A stretch of DNA of 64,000 bases, taken from NCBI RefSeq assembly GCF_020554865.1, contig NZ_JAJCIC010000010.1, positions 1-64,000 of the forward strand, in the 5' to 3' direction. Source of the stretch: Lacrimispora sp. 210928-DFI.3.58 (GTDB lineage Bacteria > Bacillota > Clostridia > Lachnospirales > Lachnospiraceae). The notes below the pieces were generated by a model that was given only the letters and a program-made list of their open reading frames with translations, ran no database searches and was not told the DNA's origin. A program made the position numbers and the translations under genes. How positions within the stretch are numbered: position 1 is the stretch's first letter; the number at the start of each line of letters is the position of its first letter. Of the stretch, positions 17,577-27,600 are shown piece after piece.

Positions 17577-19679
17577 ATGAGTAAACTTGTGATCTGCGAG
17601 AAGCCCTCCGTGGCGCAGAGCATTGGCAAGGTGCTGGGCGCCTCGAAACGGTGTGACGGCTATCTGGAGGGCGGCGGGTATCTGGTGAGCTGGTGCGTAG
17701 GTCATCTGGTGGAGCTGGCCCAGCCGGAGGCTTACGGCGAGACCTACGCCAAGTGGCGGCTGGAGGACCTGCCCATCCTGCCGGAGAAGTGGCGGTATCA
17801 GGTGTCCCCGTCCACCAAAAAGCAGTTCCAGGTGTTGAAGGAGCTGATGGGTCGGGAGGATGTTATCTCCATCGTGGAGGCCACCGATGCCGGACGGGAG
17901 GGCGAGCTGATCTTCCGCCTCGTCTACCACCAGTGCAAATGCCGGAAACCTTTTGAGCGGCTGTGGATCTCCTCTATGGAGGACGCCGCCATCCGGGAGG
18001 GCTTCGCCAGCCTGAGACCGGGAACGGAATACGACGCCTTGTATGAGGCTGCCCTGTGCCGGGAGCGCGCCGACTGGATCGTCGGCATCAACGCCACCCG
18101 GCTTTTTTCATGCAAGTACGGCCCCACCCTCAATGTGGGCCGGGTGATGACGCCCACGCTGGCGATGGTCTGTGACCGGGAGGCGGCGATCAGCGGCTTT
18201 CAGTCTGAGCCGTTCTACACCGTCCAGCTTGTGCCGGAGGGCTTTGCGGTGAACGGAGAGCGCATGAAGGAAAAGACCGAGGCGGAGAAGATCGCGGAGG
18301 AGTGCCGTTCGGCGGGGACGGCGGCAGTGAAGGATGTGGAGCGCAAAGACAGGACCGAGAAGCCCCCGGCACTCTATGACCTGACCTCCCTCCAGCGGGA
18401 CGCCAACCGCCAGCTTGGATTCACGGCGAAGCAGACCCTGGACTACACCCAGAGCCTCTATGAGAAGAAGCTCGTCACCTATCCCCGGACGGACAGCCGC
18501 TACCTCACGGAGGATATGGCGGGGATGCTGCCGGGGCTGGTGGGGATGGTGCAGAAAAAGCGGGGTATCTCCCCGGACGCTCCCGCGCCGGTGAACGCCG
18601 CCCAGGTCATCAATGGGAAGAAAGTCACCGACCACCACGCCATCATCCCCACGAAAACGCTGGAGGCCGCCGACCTTGCGGAGCTGCCCGCCGGGGAACT
18701 GGCGGTGCTGGATCTGATCGCCCTGCGCCTTGTCTGTGCTGTGGGCGACCCCTGCCGCTATTCGGAGACCGCCGTCACACTGGAGTGCGCCGGACATCCG
18801 TTCAAGGCCAAGGGGAAAACGGTCACGGACCCCGGCTGGCGGGCGTATGCTGCCTCCCCTGATGAGGAGAAGTCCGGGGACGATGCGCCGCCCCTCCCCG
18901 CCCTTTCGGAGGCCGCTGTGCTGCCCCTCGCCAAAGTGGAGCTGAAAGAGGGCAAGACGACGCCCCCCAAGCGGTTCACGGAGGACACTCTCCTTCAGAG
19001 CATGGAGTCCGCCGGGGCGGAGGAGATGTACGAAGATGTGGAGCGCAAGGGCATCGGCACTCCCGCTACCCGCGCCGCCATCATCGAGAAGCTGGTGCAG
19101 AAGGGCTTTGTGGAACGCAAAGGCGACAAGAAGGTCAAGGCGCTGGTCCCCACGGATAAGGGCCGCGCCCTGATCGCCGTAGTGCCGGAGCAGATACAGT
19201 CCCCCTCCATGACGGCGGAGTGGGAGGAGAAGCTGCTGGGCATCGAGAAGGGCGGCTATGCCCCGGATGACTTCATGCGGGAGATCACCGGAATGGTGAC
19301 TGACCTTGTAAAGAACTATGAGACGGTGAAAGGAGTACAGATGGATATGCCTGGTAAGGGTATGGTGATCGGGAGCTGCCCCCACTGTGGGGCGGATGTG
19401 GCGGAGCGTGACAAGGGCTGGTTCTGCGCTAACCGGGAGTGCCGCTTCGTCCTTTGGAAGGACAACACCTACTTCAAGAAGATCGGCAAGCACCTGACCG
19501 CTGGCATGGCCGAGAAGCTGGTGAAGGACGGGCGGGTGAAGCTGAAGGACTGTAAGAGCCAGCGGACAGGCAAGACCTACAACGCCGATGTCCTGCTCAC
19601 CACGGAGGAGGACGGCCGGGCGAAGTTCCAGATGGAGTTCGACAACAGCGGAAAAAGTAGCGGAGGAAAGAAGAATTGA
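17577..19679 (+). CDS. topB: Type IA DNA topoisomerase (TopB-like)
   Basis: This enzyme relaxes or decatenates DNA by cutting one strand, and ICEs of this kind carry their own copy. The TOPRIM domain begins SKLVICEKPSVAQSIGKVLG and continues to DAGREGELIF near residue 108. The active-site tyrosine is in LVTYPRTDSRYL near residue 302. The GTPATRAAIIEKL motif is present near 485. A C-terminal zinc ribbon (CPHCGAD with WFCANRECRF) lies near residues 600-625. The 700-residue length is normal. The stop overlaps the TTG start of the methylase gene by 4 bases. Confidence 0.93.
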   Translation: MSKLVICEKPSVAQSIGKVLGASKRCDGYLEGGGYLVSWCVGHLVELAQPEAYGETYAKWRLEDLPILPEKWRYQVSPSTKKQFQVLKELMGREDVISIVEATDAGREGELIFRLVYHQCKCRKPFERLWISSMEDAAIREGFASLRPGTEYDALYEAALCRERADWIVGINATRLFSCKYGPTLNVGRVMTPTLAMVCDREAAISGFQSEPFYTVQLVPEGFAVNGERMKEKTEAEKIAEECRSAGTAAVKDVERKDRTEKPPALYDLTSLQRDANRQLGFTAKQTLDYTQSLYEKKLVTYPRTDSRYLTEDMAGMLPGLVGMVQKKRGISPDAPAPVNAAQVINGKKVTDHHAIIPTKTLEAADLAELPAGELAVLDLIALRLVCAVGDPCRYSETAVTLECAGHPFKAKGKTVTDPGWRAYAASPDEEKSGDDAPPLPALSEAAVLPLAKVELKEGKTTPPKRFTEDTLLQSMESAGAEEMYEDVERKGIGTPATRAAIIEKLVQKGFVERKGDKKVKALVPTDKGRALIAVVPEQIQSPSMTAEWEEKLLGIEKGGYAPDDFMREITGMVTDLVKNYETVKGVQMDMPGKGMVIGSCPHCGADVAERDKGWFCANRECRFVLWKDNTYFKKIGKHLTAGMAEKLVKDGRVKLKDCKSQRTGKTYNADVLLTTEEDGRAKFQMEFDNSGKSSGGKKN

Positions 19680-21787
19680 ATAGAGAGCAGCTTACGCTCG
19701 GTTCCCTGTTTGACGGCATAGGAGGTTTCCCCTATGCCGCCTCTTTTTATGGGATCAGGCCCCTGTGGGCCAGCGAGATCGTCCCGGAGTGCGTCTCCGT
19801 GACGAAGAAGCACTTCCCGGACATGGAACACGTTGGCGACATCACGAAGCTCCACGGCGGCTCCCTGCCGCCCGTGGACATCATCACCTTTGGCTCCCCC
19901 TGCCAGGACCTGAGCGTGGCATCGGGCAAGCGTCTCGGACTTGCCGGGGAGCGGAGCGGCCTCTTTCTGGAGGCCATCAGGATCATCAGAGAAATGCAGG
20001 AGGCGACCAATGGAGAATACCCGAAATTCGCGCTCTGGGAAAACGTCCCCGGAGCCTTGTCAAGTTCTTCCAGACGTGACTTTAAGGCTGTGCTGGAAGC
20101 GTTCGCAGACGCCGAAGTTCCAATGCCTGGTTCTGGGCGGTGGGCAAACGCCGGGATGGTACGAGGCCGAGGCGTTGACCTCGCTTGGTGCGTGTACGAT
20201 GCCCAATACTTCGGAACAGCACAGCGGCGCCGGCGCATCTTTCTTATCGCAGATTTTAGAGAAACACGCGCCGGCGAGATACTCTTTGTCCCCAAAAGCC
20301 TGTCAGGGTATTTTGCGGCGGGCGGAACGCCGAGGCAAGGAGCTGCCGCCTATGCTCAGGCTGGCGCTGGAGCAGCAGGCGCAGGGGATGTGATCCCCGC
20401 CATCTCCATGCGTATCCGCTGCGGTTGTGAGGGCGGCGGCAAGGGGCCGCTGCTCCAGGTGGAAAAGAGCGGCACTCTGGCGACCGGGAACGACCAGTAC
20501 CTCTTTGCTCCCAAGGATGCGGTGGAGATACTGAACGACCAGGGCGGCGATTCCCTCAGCGTGGAGAAGGGCGGCGTGTCGCCCACCCTCCGCAGCCAGA
20601 CCCACGGCAACCTGCCCATCACCGCATACGCCATCCAGGGCTCCATGATCGGCAGGGCGGACGGGAACGGGCCGCAGGGAGACGGCATCAACGAGAATGT
20701 GTCCTTCACCCTCAACACCATCGACCGCCACGCCGTCTGCATGGCGACCGGGCAGGATGGGCAGCCGCCCACTGTGGCCGCTGGCTTTGACCTCCAGCAG
20801 ATCACCAGCAGGACGAACCGCTCCACCCTGAAGCCCGTCCAGCCCACCCTCTGCGGGGCGGGCAGCCCCCATGTTGTCACCGCTCCGGGACTCCCGCCCG
20901 ATGCTATGGTCGGGATCAACGGCAACCTTGCCGGGACGCTGCTTGCCAGCTATTACAAAGGTACAGGGATGCGGTGCGGACGGGAGCGGGATGTGGTGCT
21001 GTGCGCTTCAAGCGGCCAGAGCCATGCGGAGATTTTGCAGGAACTGTCGCCCACGCTCAACTGCGCCAGTGAACAGCCCTATGTTGTCCAGCCCGATGGT
21101 CCGGAGCCGGAACAGCCTGTTTTGGCCCACCCCCAGATCGCCGGGACGCTCTGTGCCTCCGGCGCTGGGCTTTCCCGCCCTGCCGGACAGGGGAACGAAC
21201 TGGACTTCTGCGTGGTGAGCGCGGGCTTCAAGCACAAAGCCGGTAGCCAGTCCGGGAGCATCGGTTTCCAGGAGGAGACCGCCCCCACCCTTCTGGCGGG
21301 CCAGCAGAGCGCCGTGATGAAAGCCTATGTCATCGGCGCCTACCACTCCGGCGGGATGCTGTCGGACAACCCCAGGAGCGGCTTTTATGAGACGGACACC
21401 TCCCGGACGCTGGACTTAAACGGCGGGAACCCCTGCTGCAATCAGGGCGGCGTGGCTGTGGTGGAGGATGCGGACGGGGCCGCCGCCGTGGACTGCCGCA
21501 ACCTCCGGGAGACGGATGAGGTCAGCGGCACACTGCTGGCAAAGGCGGCCTCCGGCGGCTACTCGCTGAACTACCAGAACCCCGTCCGCACCGGGCTTTG
21601 CGTGAGAAGGCTCACCCCCACCGAGGCGGAGCGTTTGCAGGGCTACCCGGACGGGTGGACAGAGACCGGCGCGGACGGCAAGGCCATCAGCGACACGAAG
21701 CGTTACCAGATGCTCGGCAACAGCGTGGCCGTACCCTGCGTGGCGTATATCATGCAGGGCATCCGTGACGCCGTGGACGGTGAGTGA
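19676..21787 (+). CDS. C5-cytosine DNA methyltransferase with expanded recognition region
   Basis: The enzyme methylates cytosine C5 in DNA. Motif I is SLFDGIGGF, motif IV GSPCQDLS with catalytic Cys76, motif VI WENVPG, motif VIII TAQRRRRIFLI, and motifs IX-X RRLTPTEAERLQGYP and YQMLGNSVAVP at the end. Between VIII and IX lies an insert of about 400 residues, from roughly 210 to 640, made of degenerate repeats built around TL (SGTLATGN, SPTLRSQ, QPTLCGAG, AGTLLAS, SPTLNCAS, AGTLCASG, SRTLDLNG, SGTLLAK). The family in clostridial ICEs often has such inserts. No restriction endonuclease was seen beside it, so an antirestriction role is the best inference. It starts at a TTG overlapping the topoisomerase stop. 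Confidence 0.92.
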   Translation: MNREQLTLGSLFDGIGGFPYAASFYGIRPLWASEIVPECVSVTKKHFPDMEHVGDITKLHGGSLPPVDIITFGSPCQDLSVASGKRLGLAGERSGLFLEAIRIIREMQEATNGEYPKFALWENVPGALSSSSRRDFKAVLEAFADAEVPMPGSGRWANAGMVRGRGVDLAWCVYDAQYFGTAQRRRRIFLIADFRETRAGEILFVPKSLSGYFAAGGTPRQGAAAYAQAGAGAAGAGDVIPAISMRIRCGCEGGGKGPLLQVEKSGTLATGNDQYLFAPKDAVEILNDQGGDSLSVEKGGVSPTLRSQTHGNLPITAYAIQGSMIGRADGNGPQGDGINENVSFTLNTIDRHAVCMATGQDGQPPTVAAGFDLQQITSRTNRSTLKPVQPTLCGAGSPHVVTAPGLPPDAMVGINGNLAGTLLASYYKGTGMRCGRERDVVLCASSGQSHAEILQELSPTLNCASEQPYVVQPDGPEPEQPVLAHPQIAGTLCASGAGLSRPAGQGNELDFCVVSAGFKHKAGSQSGSIGFQEETAPTLLAGQQSAVMKAYVIGAYHSGGMLSDNPRSGFYETDTSRTLDLNGGNPCCNQGGVAVVEDADGAAAVDCRNLRETDEVSGTLLAKAASGGYSLNYQNPVRTGLCVRRLTPTEAERLQGYPDGWTETGADGKAISDTKRYQMLGNSVAVPCVAYIMQGIRDAVDGE

Positions 21788-21788
21788 T

Positions 21789-22244
21789 ATGCTGTCGCTG
21801 GTCCCCGTCTCCCTGCGGGAGGCGAACGAGTTCGTGCGCCAGCACCACCGCCACCATAAGCCCACGGCGGGACACAAGTTCTCTATCGGCGTACAGGAGG
21901 ACGGGCGGCTTGCCGGTGTCGCCATCTGCGGCCGCCCGGTGAGCCGCTTCCTGGATGACGGCTACACGCTGGAGGTCAACCGCCTCTGCACCGATGGGGC
22001 GAGGAACGCTTGCAGTATGCTCTACGGTGCGGCGGTCCGGGCGGCGAGGGCGATGGGCTACCACAAGGTCATCACCTATATCCTGGACAGCGAGTGCGGT
22101 GCGTCCCTGAAAGCCTCCGGCTTCGTGTGCGAGGGGCCGGCCGGGGGCGTGGAGTGGACGGGCAGCCGCAGGCCGAAGGACAGCGGGCAGTATCCCCGCC
22201 AGATGAAAACAAGATGGGTAAAAATTCTGAGACAGGAGGACTGA
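21789..22244 (+). CDS. XF1762-like protein, GNAT-type fold expected
   Basis: This 151-residue protein has the phrases VSLREANEFVRQHHRHHKP, HKFSIGVQEDGRLAGVAICG, LEVNRLCTDGARNACSMLYG and CGASLKASGF. These match the XF1762 family of mobile elements, often annotated as N-acetyltransferase-like. It starts 1 base after the C5 methylase stop, so the two are probably co-expressed. The NACSMLYG block and the ASLKASGF tail look like GNAT helix and strand elements. A role in DNA base modification, as for phage Mu Mom, is possible but not shown by the sequence. Confidence 0.7.
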   Translation: MLSLVPVSLREANEFVRQHHRHHKPTAGHKFSIGVQEDGRLAGVAICGRPVSRFLDDGYTLEVNRLCTDGARNACSMLYGAAVRAARAMGYHKVITYILDSECGASLKASGFVCEGPAGGVEWTGSRRPKDSGQYPRQMKTRWVKILRQED

Positions 22245-22248
22245 TAGA

Positions 22249-23514
22249 ATGGCTGATACGGAACTGAGCAGCAAACTGTATGAGAAAGTATCGGCGGAGC
22301 AGGACAAGTTCCGGGCGTGGCTGATGGACCAGCCGCCCGCCGACATCTTAAACCACGCCGTAGAGTATGCGGTGCGGGAGGACATCCTGATGGAGATCGA
22401 GGCGCTGGAACTGCCTGACGACCAGGCGAGGGCGCTGCTGGCCTCCCCGGACACGATGGCGGACATCTACAAGACCTTCTCCAAGATGGCCGATACCGGG
22501 CATATGGATGTGGTCCGTGAGAGCATCGAGGACCGGGTGGCCGCCTTAAGTATGGAACAGGCGGTGCAGGAAGCTGTCCAGACGGAAATGGAGACGCAGG
22601 GAAAACTGGAGGCCGTGTACCTTGTTGACCGTTCCTCCCTGCTCCACCTGAAAGAGGTCCAGGGCGGGGACTTTGAGTACACTGTGTTTGACAGGCAGAC
22701 CAGGCAAAAGACCGCCGAGGGCAGGATCAGCCTGGACGATGTGCTGGACGGCATCGACCCCACCCACGACCATCTTGCGGCGGCGCGGACAGCCGCTATT
22801 GGAGCGGCGGGGCTGCAAAGCGGGCCGCTGGGCGGCAGCGATGTGGCACAGGTGGGCCTGACCTCCCTGAAAGACTTCCGCGATTCGGACATCCGCCGCC
22901 GTTCCATCTGGGAGCCGGAGACGCTGCCGAAGGATGACATCCGCTTCATCAACAGCAGCTATGACGAGCAGTTCCGCCTCCCCAACGGTGGGAAGATCGA
23001 GATAGAGTATCCTGACCGCACCTTTTCCGCCAGGTGTGAGTATATCGACGAATACCACACCTATGTCGGGAGCGAGGTCTACCATATCTGCCAGTTCGCC
23101 GAGGTGCTGGAGCGAGGCGGGGGCGTCTGCCGCCCGGAGCCAGTGCTGGATGCGGAACAGGCGGCGTGGAAGATCGGCTGGAGGGCGTACCTCGCCGTGG
23201 AGTGCGGGGCGGGCCATTGGGACTACCACCTGTACGATGAGAAGTTTAACGAGACCAAGAGTGGCGAACTGGAGGTCGTGGGCTGTTCCATCAACGAAGT
23301 CCGGGATATGGTCCTTGCGGAGAACAAGCTGGGGAGCCGCTCCATGACGCCCACCGACTACGGGATGCTCATGGACAAGGCGGCTATGCGGGCGCAGGAG
23401 GCGCAGGCCGAGAAGCGGGAGTCCGTCCTGGGCCAGCTTTCCGCCCTGAAGTCCAGCACAAAGGAACACCCTGCCCCCGCCCCGGCGAAGAAGCGGGACG
23501 AGGCCAGCCTGTGA
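22249..23514 (+). CDS. DUF3848-like ICE protein
   Basis: The N-terminal 110 residues resemble DUF3848: LYEKVSAEQDKFRAWLMDQP, ILNHAVEYAVREDILM and ALLASPDTMADIYK. The middle, residues 120-165, resembles the N-terminus of YodL/DUF4316-type domains (YTVFDRQTRQKTAEGRISL). The C-terminal half (KIGWRAYLAVECGAG, HWDYHLYDE) has no known name. The length is 421 residues. Such proteins are confined to clostridial ICEs and have no assigned reaction. It overlaps the following gene by 4 bases, within a tight operon from 19676 to 24629. Confidence 0.65.
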   Translation: MADTELSSKLYEKVSAEQDKFRAWLMDQPPADILNHAVEYAVREDILMEIEALELPDDQARALLASPDTMADIYKTFSKMADTGHMDVVRESIEDRVAALSMEQAVQEAVQTEMETQGKLEAVYLVDRSSLLHLKEVQGGDFEYTVFDRQTRQKTAEGRISLDDVLDGIDPTHDHLAAARTAAIGAAGLQSGPLGGSDVAQVGLTSLKDFRDSDIRRRSIWEPETLPKDDIRFINSSYDEQFRLPNGGKIEIEYPDRTFSARCEYIDEYHTYVGSEVYHICQFAEVLERGGGVCRPEPVLDAEQAAWKIGWRAYLAVECGAGHWDYHLYDEKFNETKSGELEVVGCSINEVRDMVLAENKLGSRSMTPTDYGMLMDKAAMRAQEAQAEKRESVLGQLSALKSSTKEHPAPAPAKKRDEASL

Positions 23515-23816
23515 GCGGCCTGAAACTGACCCTTGCGGAACAGGAGACCATCATCCTGTGGGACAATGAACTGGACACGGCGGAGGTCTACACCCATGAC
23601 GCAAGGCTCATCAATAAACTCCGGGAGCTTTCCCAGCGGTTCCCGGAGGACTATGTGCTGGAGCGTTCCGGGCCGGGGCGGTCCGTGACCTACCGCATCC
23701 CCAAGCGGTGCGTGGGCATCCGCCCGCCGTACAGCGAGGAACGCCGGCAGCGGCAGAGGCAGGACGCAAAGGAGAACGGCCTGCCTTTTTTGAGGAAGGA
23801 GGAACAGAATGTCTGA
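23511..23816 (+). CDS. Conserved hypothetical ICE protein
   Basis: This 101-residue protein starts at a GTG overlapping the upstream stop. It contains LTLAEQETIILWDNELDTAEVYTHD, RELSQRFPEDYVLERSG and TYRIPKRCVGIRPPYSEERR. The ETIILWDxxxxxAEVYT pattern recurs in clostridial ICE operons. The domain is unknown. Tight overlaps on both sides suggest it works with the DUF3848 and YodL neighbours. Confidence 0.65.
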   Translation: MSGLKLTLAEQETIILWDNELDTAEVYTHDARLINKLRELSQRFPEDYVLERSGPGRSVTYRIPKRCVGIRPPYSEERRQRQRQDAKENGLPFLRKEEQNV

Positions 23817-24423
23817 CATCAAAAAATGGGACGAGGTGAACGGCGTGGACGAGGACCCCGGCCACCTGACGGCGTTTATGGAGAGCGCCACCGACTCCTA
23901 CGCCATCCTGCAACTCCGGCACACGGACGACACCCTCTATGAGCGGTTCGAGTCCTATTCCAGCCTCCAGCGGCAGGGGAAGGAGCCGGACATCGACCAC
24001 TATGAGGTGGTCTACCACGGAGACCTCCCGAAGGCGCCTGACACGCCGGAGGCGGTGATGGCGCAGTTGGAGGCGCTCTATGTCCAGTTCAACACCGCCC
24101 ACCCGGAGGACTTCCGGGGACACAGCCTGTCGGTCAGCGACATCGTGGCGTTAAAGGTGGGCGGCGTGGTATCCTGCCACTATGTGGATTCCATCGGCTT
24201 TAAGGAGCTGGAGGACTTCGCCCTCCGGGAGAACTACCTGAAGAACGCTGAGATGGCGATGGAGGACGATTACAACTCCCTGGATGGGATCATCAACAAC
24301 GGGAGAAAGGATGAGCCTGAAACGGAGCGGCACTCTGTCCTGGACGCGCTGAAAGCCCTTTCCGGCGCTGAGCAGACGGAGCGCAGGCCGCCCCAGAAAC
24401 AGGCCGGACGGGATGAGCGATGA
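23809..24423 (+). CDS. YodL-domain protein
   Basis: The stretch from YAILQLRHTDDTLYERFESY to GHSLSVSDIVALKVGG and HYVDSIGFKELEDF matches the YodL domain of clostridial mobile elements. The C-terminal 60 residues include a short segment with acidic residues (NYLKNAEMAMEDDYNSLDG) also seen in DUF4316 proteins. The length is 204 residues. It overlaps its neighbours by 8 and 4 bases. The function is unknown; association with ICE transfer is from context only. Confidence 0.72.
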   Translation: MSDIKKWDEVNGVDEDPGHLTAFMESATDSYAILQLRHTDDTLYERFESYSSLQRQGKEPDIDHYEVVYHGDLPKAPDTPEAVMAQLEALYVQFNTAHPEDFRGHSLSVSDIVALKVGGVVSCHYVDSIGFKELEDFALRENYLKNAEMAMEDDYNSLDGIINNGRKDEPETERHSVLDALKALSGAEQTERRPPQKQAGRDER

Positions 24424-24629
24424 AGGAGTTCACAAGGGACGAGCGTATCATGATGATGCTCTACAACCCCGGCACACGGGCGGGGCTGATCGCGGAGCTG
24501 GAGGCCATGCGCCTCCAGCTCACGCCCTCGGAGCGGCGGCTGGGCCGCCTCTCCAAAAACGTCTTGGAAAAGCTGGACGGCATGACGGACGTGGAGTTTG
24601 ACAGCCTGGACCTGTACCCGGATGTCTGA
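24420..24629 (+). CDS. Transposon-transfer assisting protein (TTRAP)
   Basis: This 69-residue protein matches the TTRAP family: FTRDERIMMMLYNPGTRAGLI, then ELEAMRLQLTPSERRL and ending VEFDSLDLYPDV. The family name comes from its presence in conjugative transposons and not from a known reaction. The ATG overlaps the previous stop. It is the last gene of the overlapping 19676-24629 operon. Confidence 0.78.
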   Translation: MKEFTRDERIMMMLYNPGTRAGLIAELEAMRLQLTPSERRLGRLSKNVLEKLDGMTDVEFDSLDLYPDV

Positions 24630-24666
24630 CCCAAGCACTCAAATCTGAAAGAAACGGAGGCAACCT

Positions 24667-27600
24667 ATGGCATTGAACGAGCCTTTACGGGCGGACGGGG
24701 CGGCGGTCATACCGTTCCCCTCGAAAGCCGCCTACTACACCCAGATGGCGGAAGAAGCCGCCAGACAAGTGACCGGGAGCCGGGAGCAGTGGACAGCCTT
24801 CCTTACCACTGCGGCCCGGCTCTACAAATATCCCTACAACGAGCAGCTCATGATCTACAAGCAGCGCCCGGACGCCACGGCCTGCGCGGAGTATGACCTC
24901 TGGAACAGGACCATGCGCCGCTATGTGCGCCGCGGCTCCAAGGGCATCGCCCTGGTGGACAACACGGGCAGCCGCCCGAAGCTGCGCTATGTGTTCGATG
25001 TGTCGGACACCGGGGAACGGGAGAACTCCCGCCCGGTCAACCTCTGGTCCATGCGGGAGGAGTATGTCCCCGCTGTGCAGGATGCGCTGGAACGGGCCTA
25101 CGGCGTGGGGGCCGGCGCGGGGCTGGAGGAGCAGATCGGGGGCATCGCCTCCCGCCTCGCCAAAGAATACTGGGAGGAAAATAAGGAGGCCATCCTCGGC
25201 ATCGTTGACGGTTCCTTCCTTTACGGGTATGATGAGTTCAACGTAGGGGTGTCCTTTCGGAGGGCGGCGGAGACCAGCATCAAGTATATGCTCTGCTCCC
25301 GCTGCGTGGAGGACCCGGAGAGCTGTTTTGAGCCGGAAGATTTCATGGATGTGTTCGACTTCAATACCCAGGCGGCGTCCAATGTGCTGGGTACGGCGGT
25401 CAGCGAGGCATCCTCTCAGGTGTTCCGTGAGGTCGAGCGGGCGATCCGCACCTACGAAAGGACGAAACAGGTTGAACAGACGGAGGAAAGGAGCCGGAAA
25501 AATGACAGAACTGACTTACACGAAGGCCGGGGATTACCTGATCCCGGACATCCAGTTGGAGGAAATGGAGGACCGTCCGCTGGGCAAGTACGGCAGGATG
25601 CGGAGGGCGTACCTGGAGGAGAACAACAGGCTCCTCTACAACCACCTGACCCTGACCGGGAAACTGTTCCCGCACCTGTGGGAGGTGCAGGAGACGGCCA
25701 CCGCCCGGATGAAGCAGTTGATGGAGGAACTGCTGGCGGCGGACCCGGCGCCGGACAAAAAGACCCGGCAGATGGACTGGGTGCGGCACATGAACGCACT
25801 GAAGGCGCAGGCGGAGGAGATCGTGACGGCGGAACTTATCAACAACTGACGCTGGAGGGCCTGTTCCCCTCCGAGATGGAACAAATATCCCTGATCGACA
25901 GCGAAGCGGAGAGCGAGAAGCCCTCCGCTTTTGCTATGCCCAGGGAAGAACAGGCCCCGATAGAGCCGCCCGCCCCCGCCCTGGCTATCCCCGATGAGGA
26001 GATCGAGCGCATCCTGCGTAACGGCTCCGGCCATCATGACAGCAAGCTGCGTATCGCTGTCCTCTATGCTGGTGACAGCACCCCCGCAGACCGTACCGAG
26101 TACCTGAAAAACGAGTATGGGACGGACGGCGGACGCAGTTGGCAGTTTTTTGACGGAACTCACGGCAATATCCAGTACCGCCCCCAGGGGCTGGTGGTCC
26201 GCAACGCCGACCAGGGAACGGAAGTCCGCCTGCGCTGGCCTGAGGTGGAGCAGAGGATCGGAGAATGGATCGAGGGTGGCCACTACCTGAGCGCATCGGA
26301 AAAGGTGCGTTATGCTGATATGGAGCGGGACTATTCCGCTTTTGGCGGCATCCCCCTCCCTGCGCCCGGACACAGCTTCCCGTCTACCCCGGAGGAAATC
26401 TATGAGCGGTATTTTCCTGTCATCGCAGATGCCCTCCTGGACGATACGGCGTTTCGGAACGCCTACCGCAACAATGACCGGGAGACTGCCACGATGGAGG
26501 GACTGCGGGCCATCGACCGGGCGGCGCTCACCGTCCAGGACCCTGCCTTTATGCGCCTGTACTTCGACGCCCCGGAATACCATGACCGTTTCCGCCAAAA
26601 CCTGCTTGACAGGATTTATGAAATGCTGGAGTCCACGCCGGAGGTGACTGCCGGGGCATCACATGAGCATGAGATGCTGGCACAGGCGGCGCGAATGGCG
26701 GACGGCAGCAATTACGCCGCCCCGGAGCGGTTCTTCCTGATCGAGACCGATAAAGGCTATGCCGTCTGGGATGACATCCGGGAGGAGATATATGTTGACC
26801 CGGAGGGCGTGTCCGAGGAGTTCACCAGCGAGTGGCAGGCCGAGGACTATCTGCTCCAGGTCAAGCAGGATGTAGCGGAACGGGAGGCTGCCGACTGGCT
26901 CAAAACGGAGGAGGCAAAACTGCCGCCGCTAAAATATGGCATTGGAGACCCGTTCACCATCTATTCCGAGGACGGTACAAAGGAGATCATCCTGACGAGC
27001 ATCACGGATAACGATGTTTTCTATGTCTATCCTGACGGGCCGGGGCAGGACCATGTGTTCATGGACCGGGAGGCGTTCGAGCATAGCCTGCGGACTGGAC
27101 GCATCCGGGACGCCCAGCCGAAAGAGGCGGTACAGACAGCCGCCAACTATCTTAACGGCGATGAGACCATCATTATCCAGCAGTATCCCAACGGGCAGTT
27201 CTACAACCACTACGGGTATGATGAGCAGAGCCGTTCCGCCGCGGCAACGGCTGGCGGCTTTGCATCCTTTGAGGAGGCGGAGGCGGCGCTCCGTTCACAC
27301 CGCCCGAATGCGGAGAAGGTCATGGAGGAAGTCCACGCAGAGCCTGTCCTTGATGCCGAGGCGGGGCAGATGCCGGAGGACAAGACCCCGGAGGATGTGC
27401 GGGAAGATGCAGTACCCACTCCCCCGGAAACAGCGGAGGACAGTGCGAAAAAGCCGGCCTATCAGGTGGGCGATACCGTCTATCTGGAAGATACGGCCTT
27501 CATTGTGGAGGAGATTGGGCTGTTTGATGTCCAGCTCTGTGACCCCACGCTGGCATACCCCATCTTCCGTGTCGAGAGCAAGGAGCGCCTGGAGCGGATG

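Noticed and set aside
25400..25900. Frameshift error in the giant gene at the tnpV overlap
   Set aside because: The giant frame has no stop through the region and returns to normal composition, so a sequencing error is not needed to explain it.
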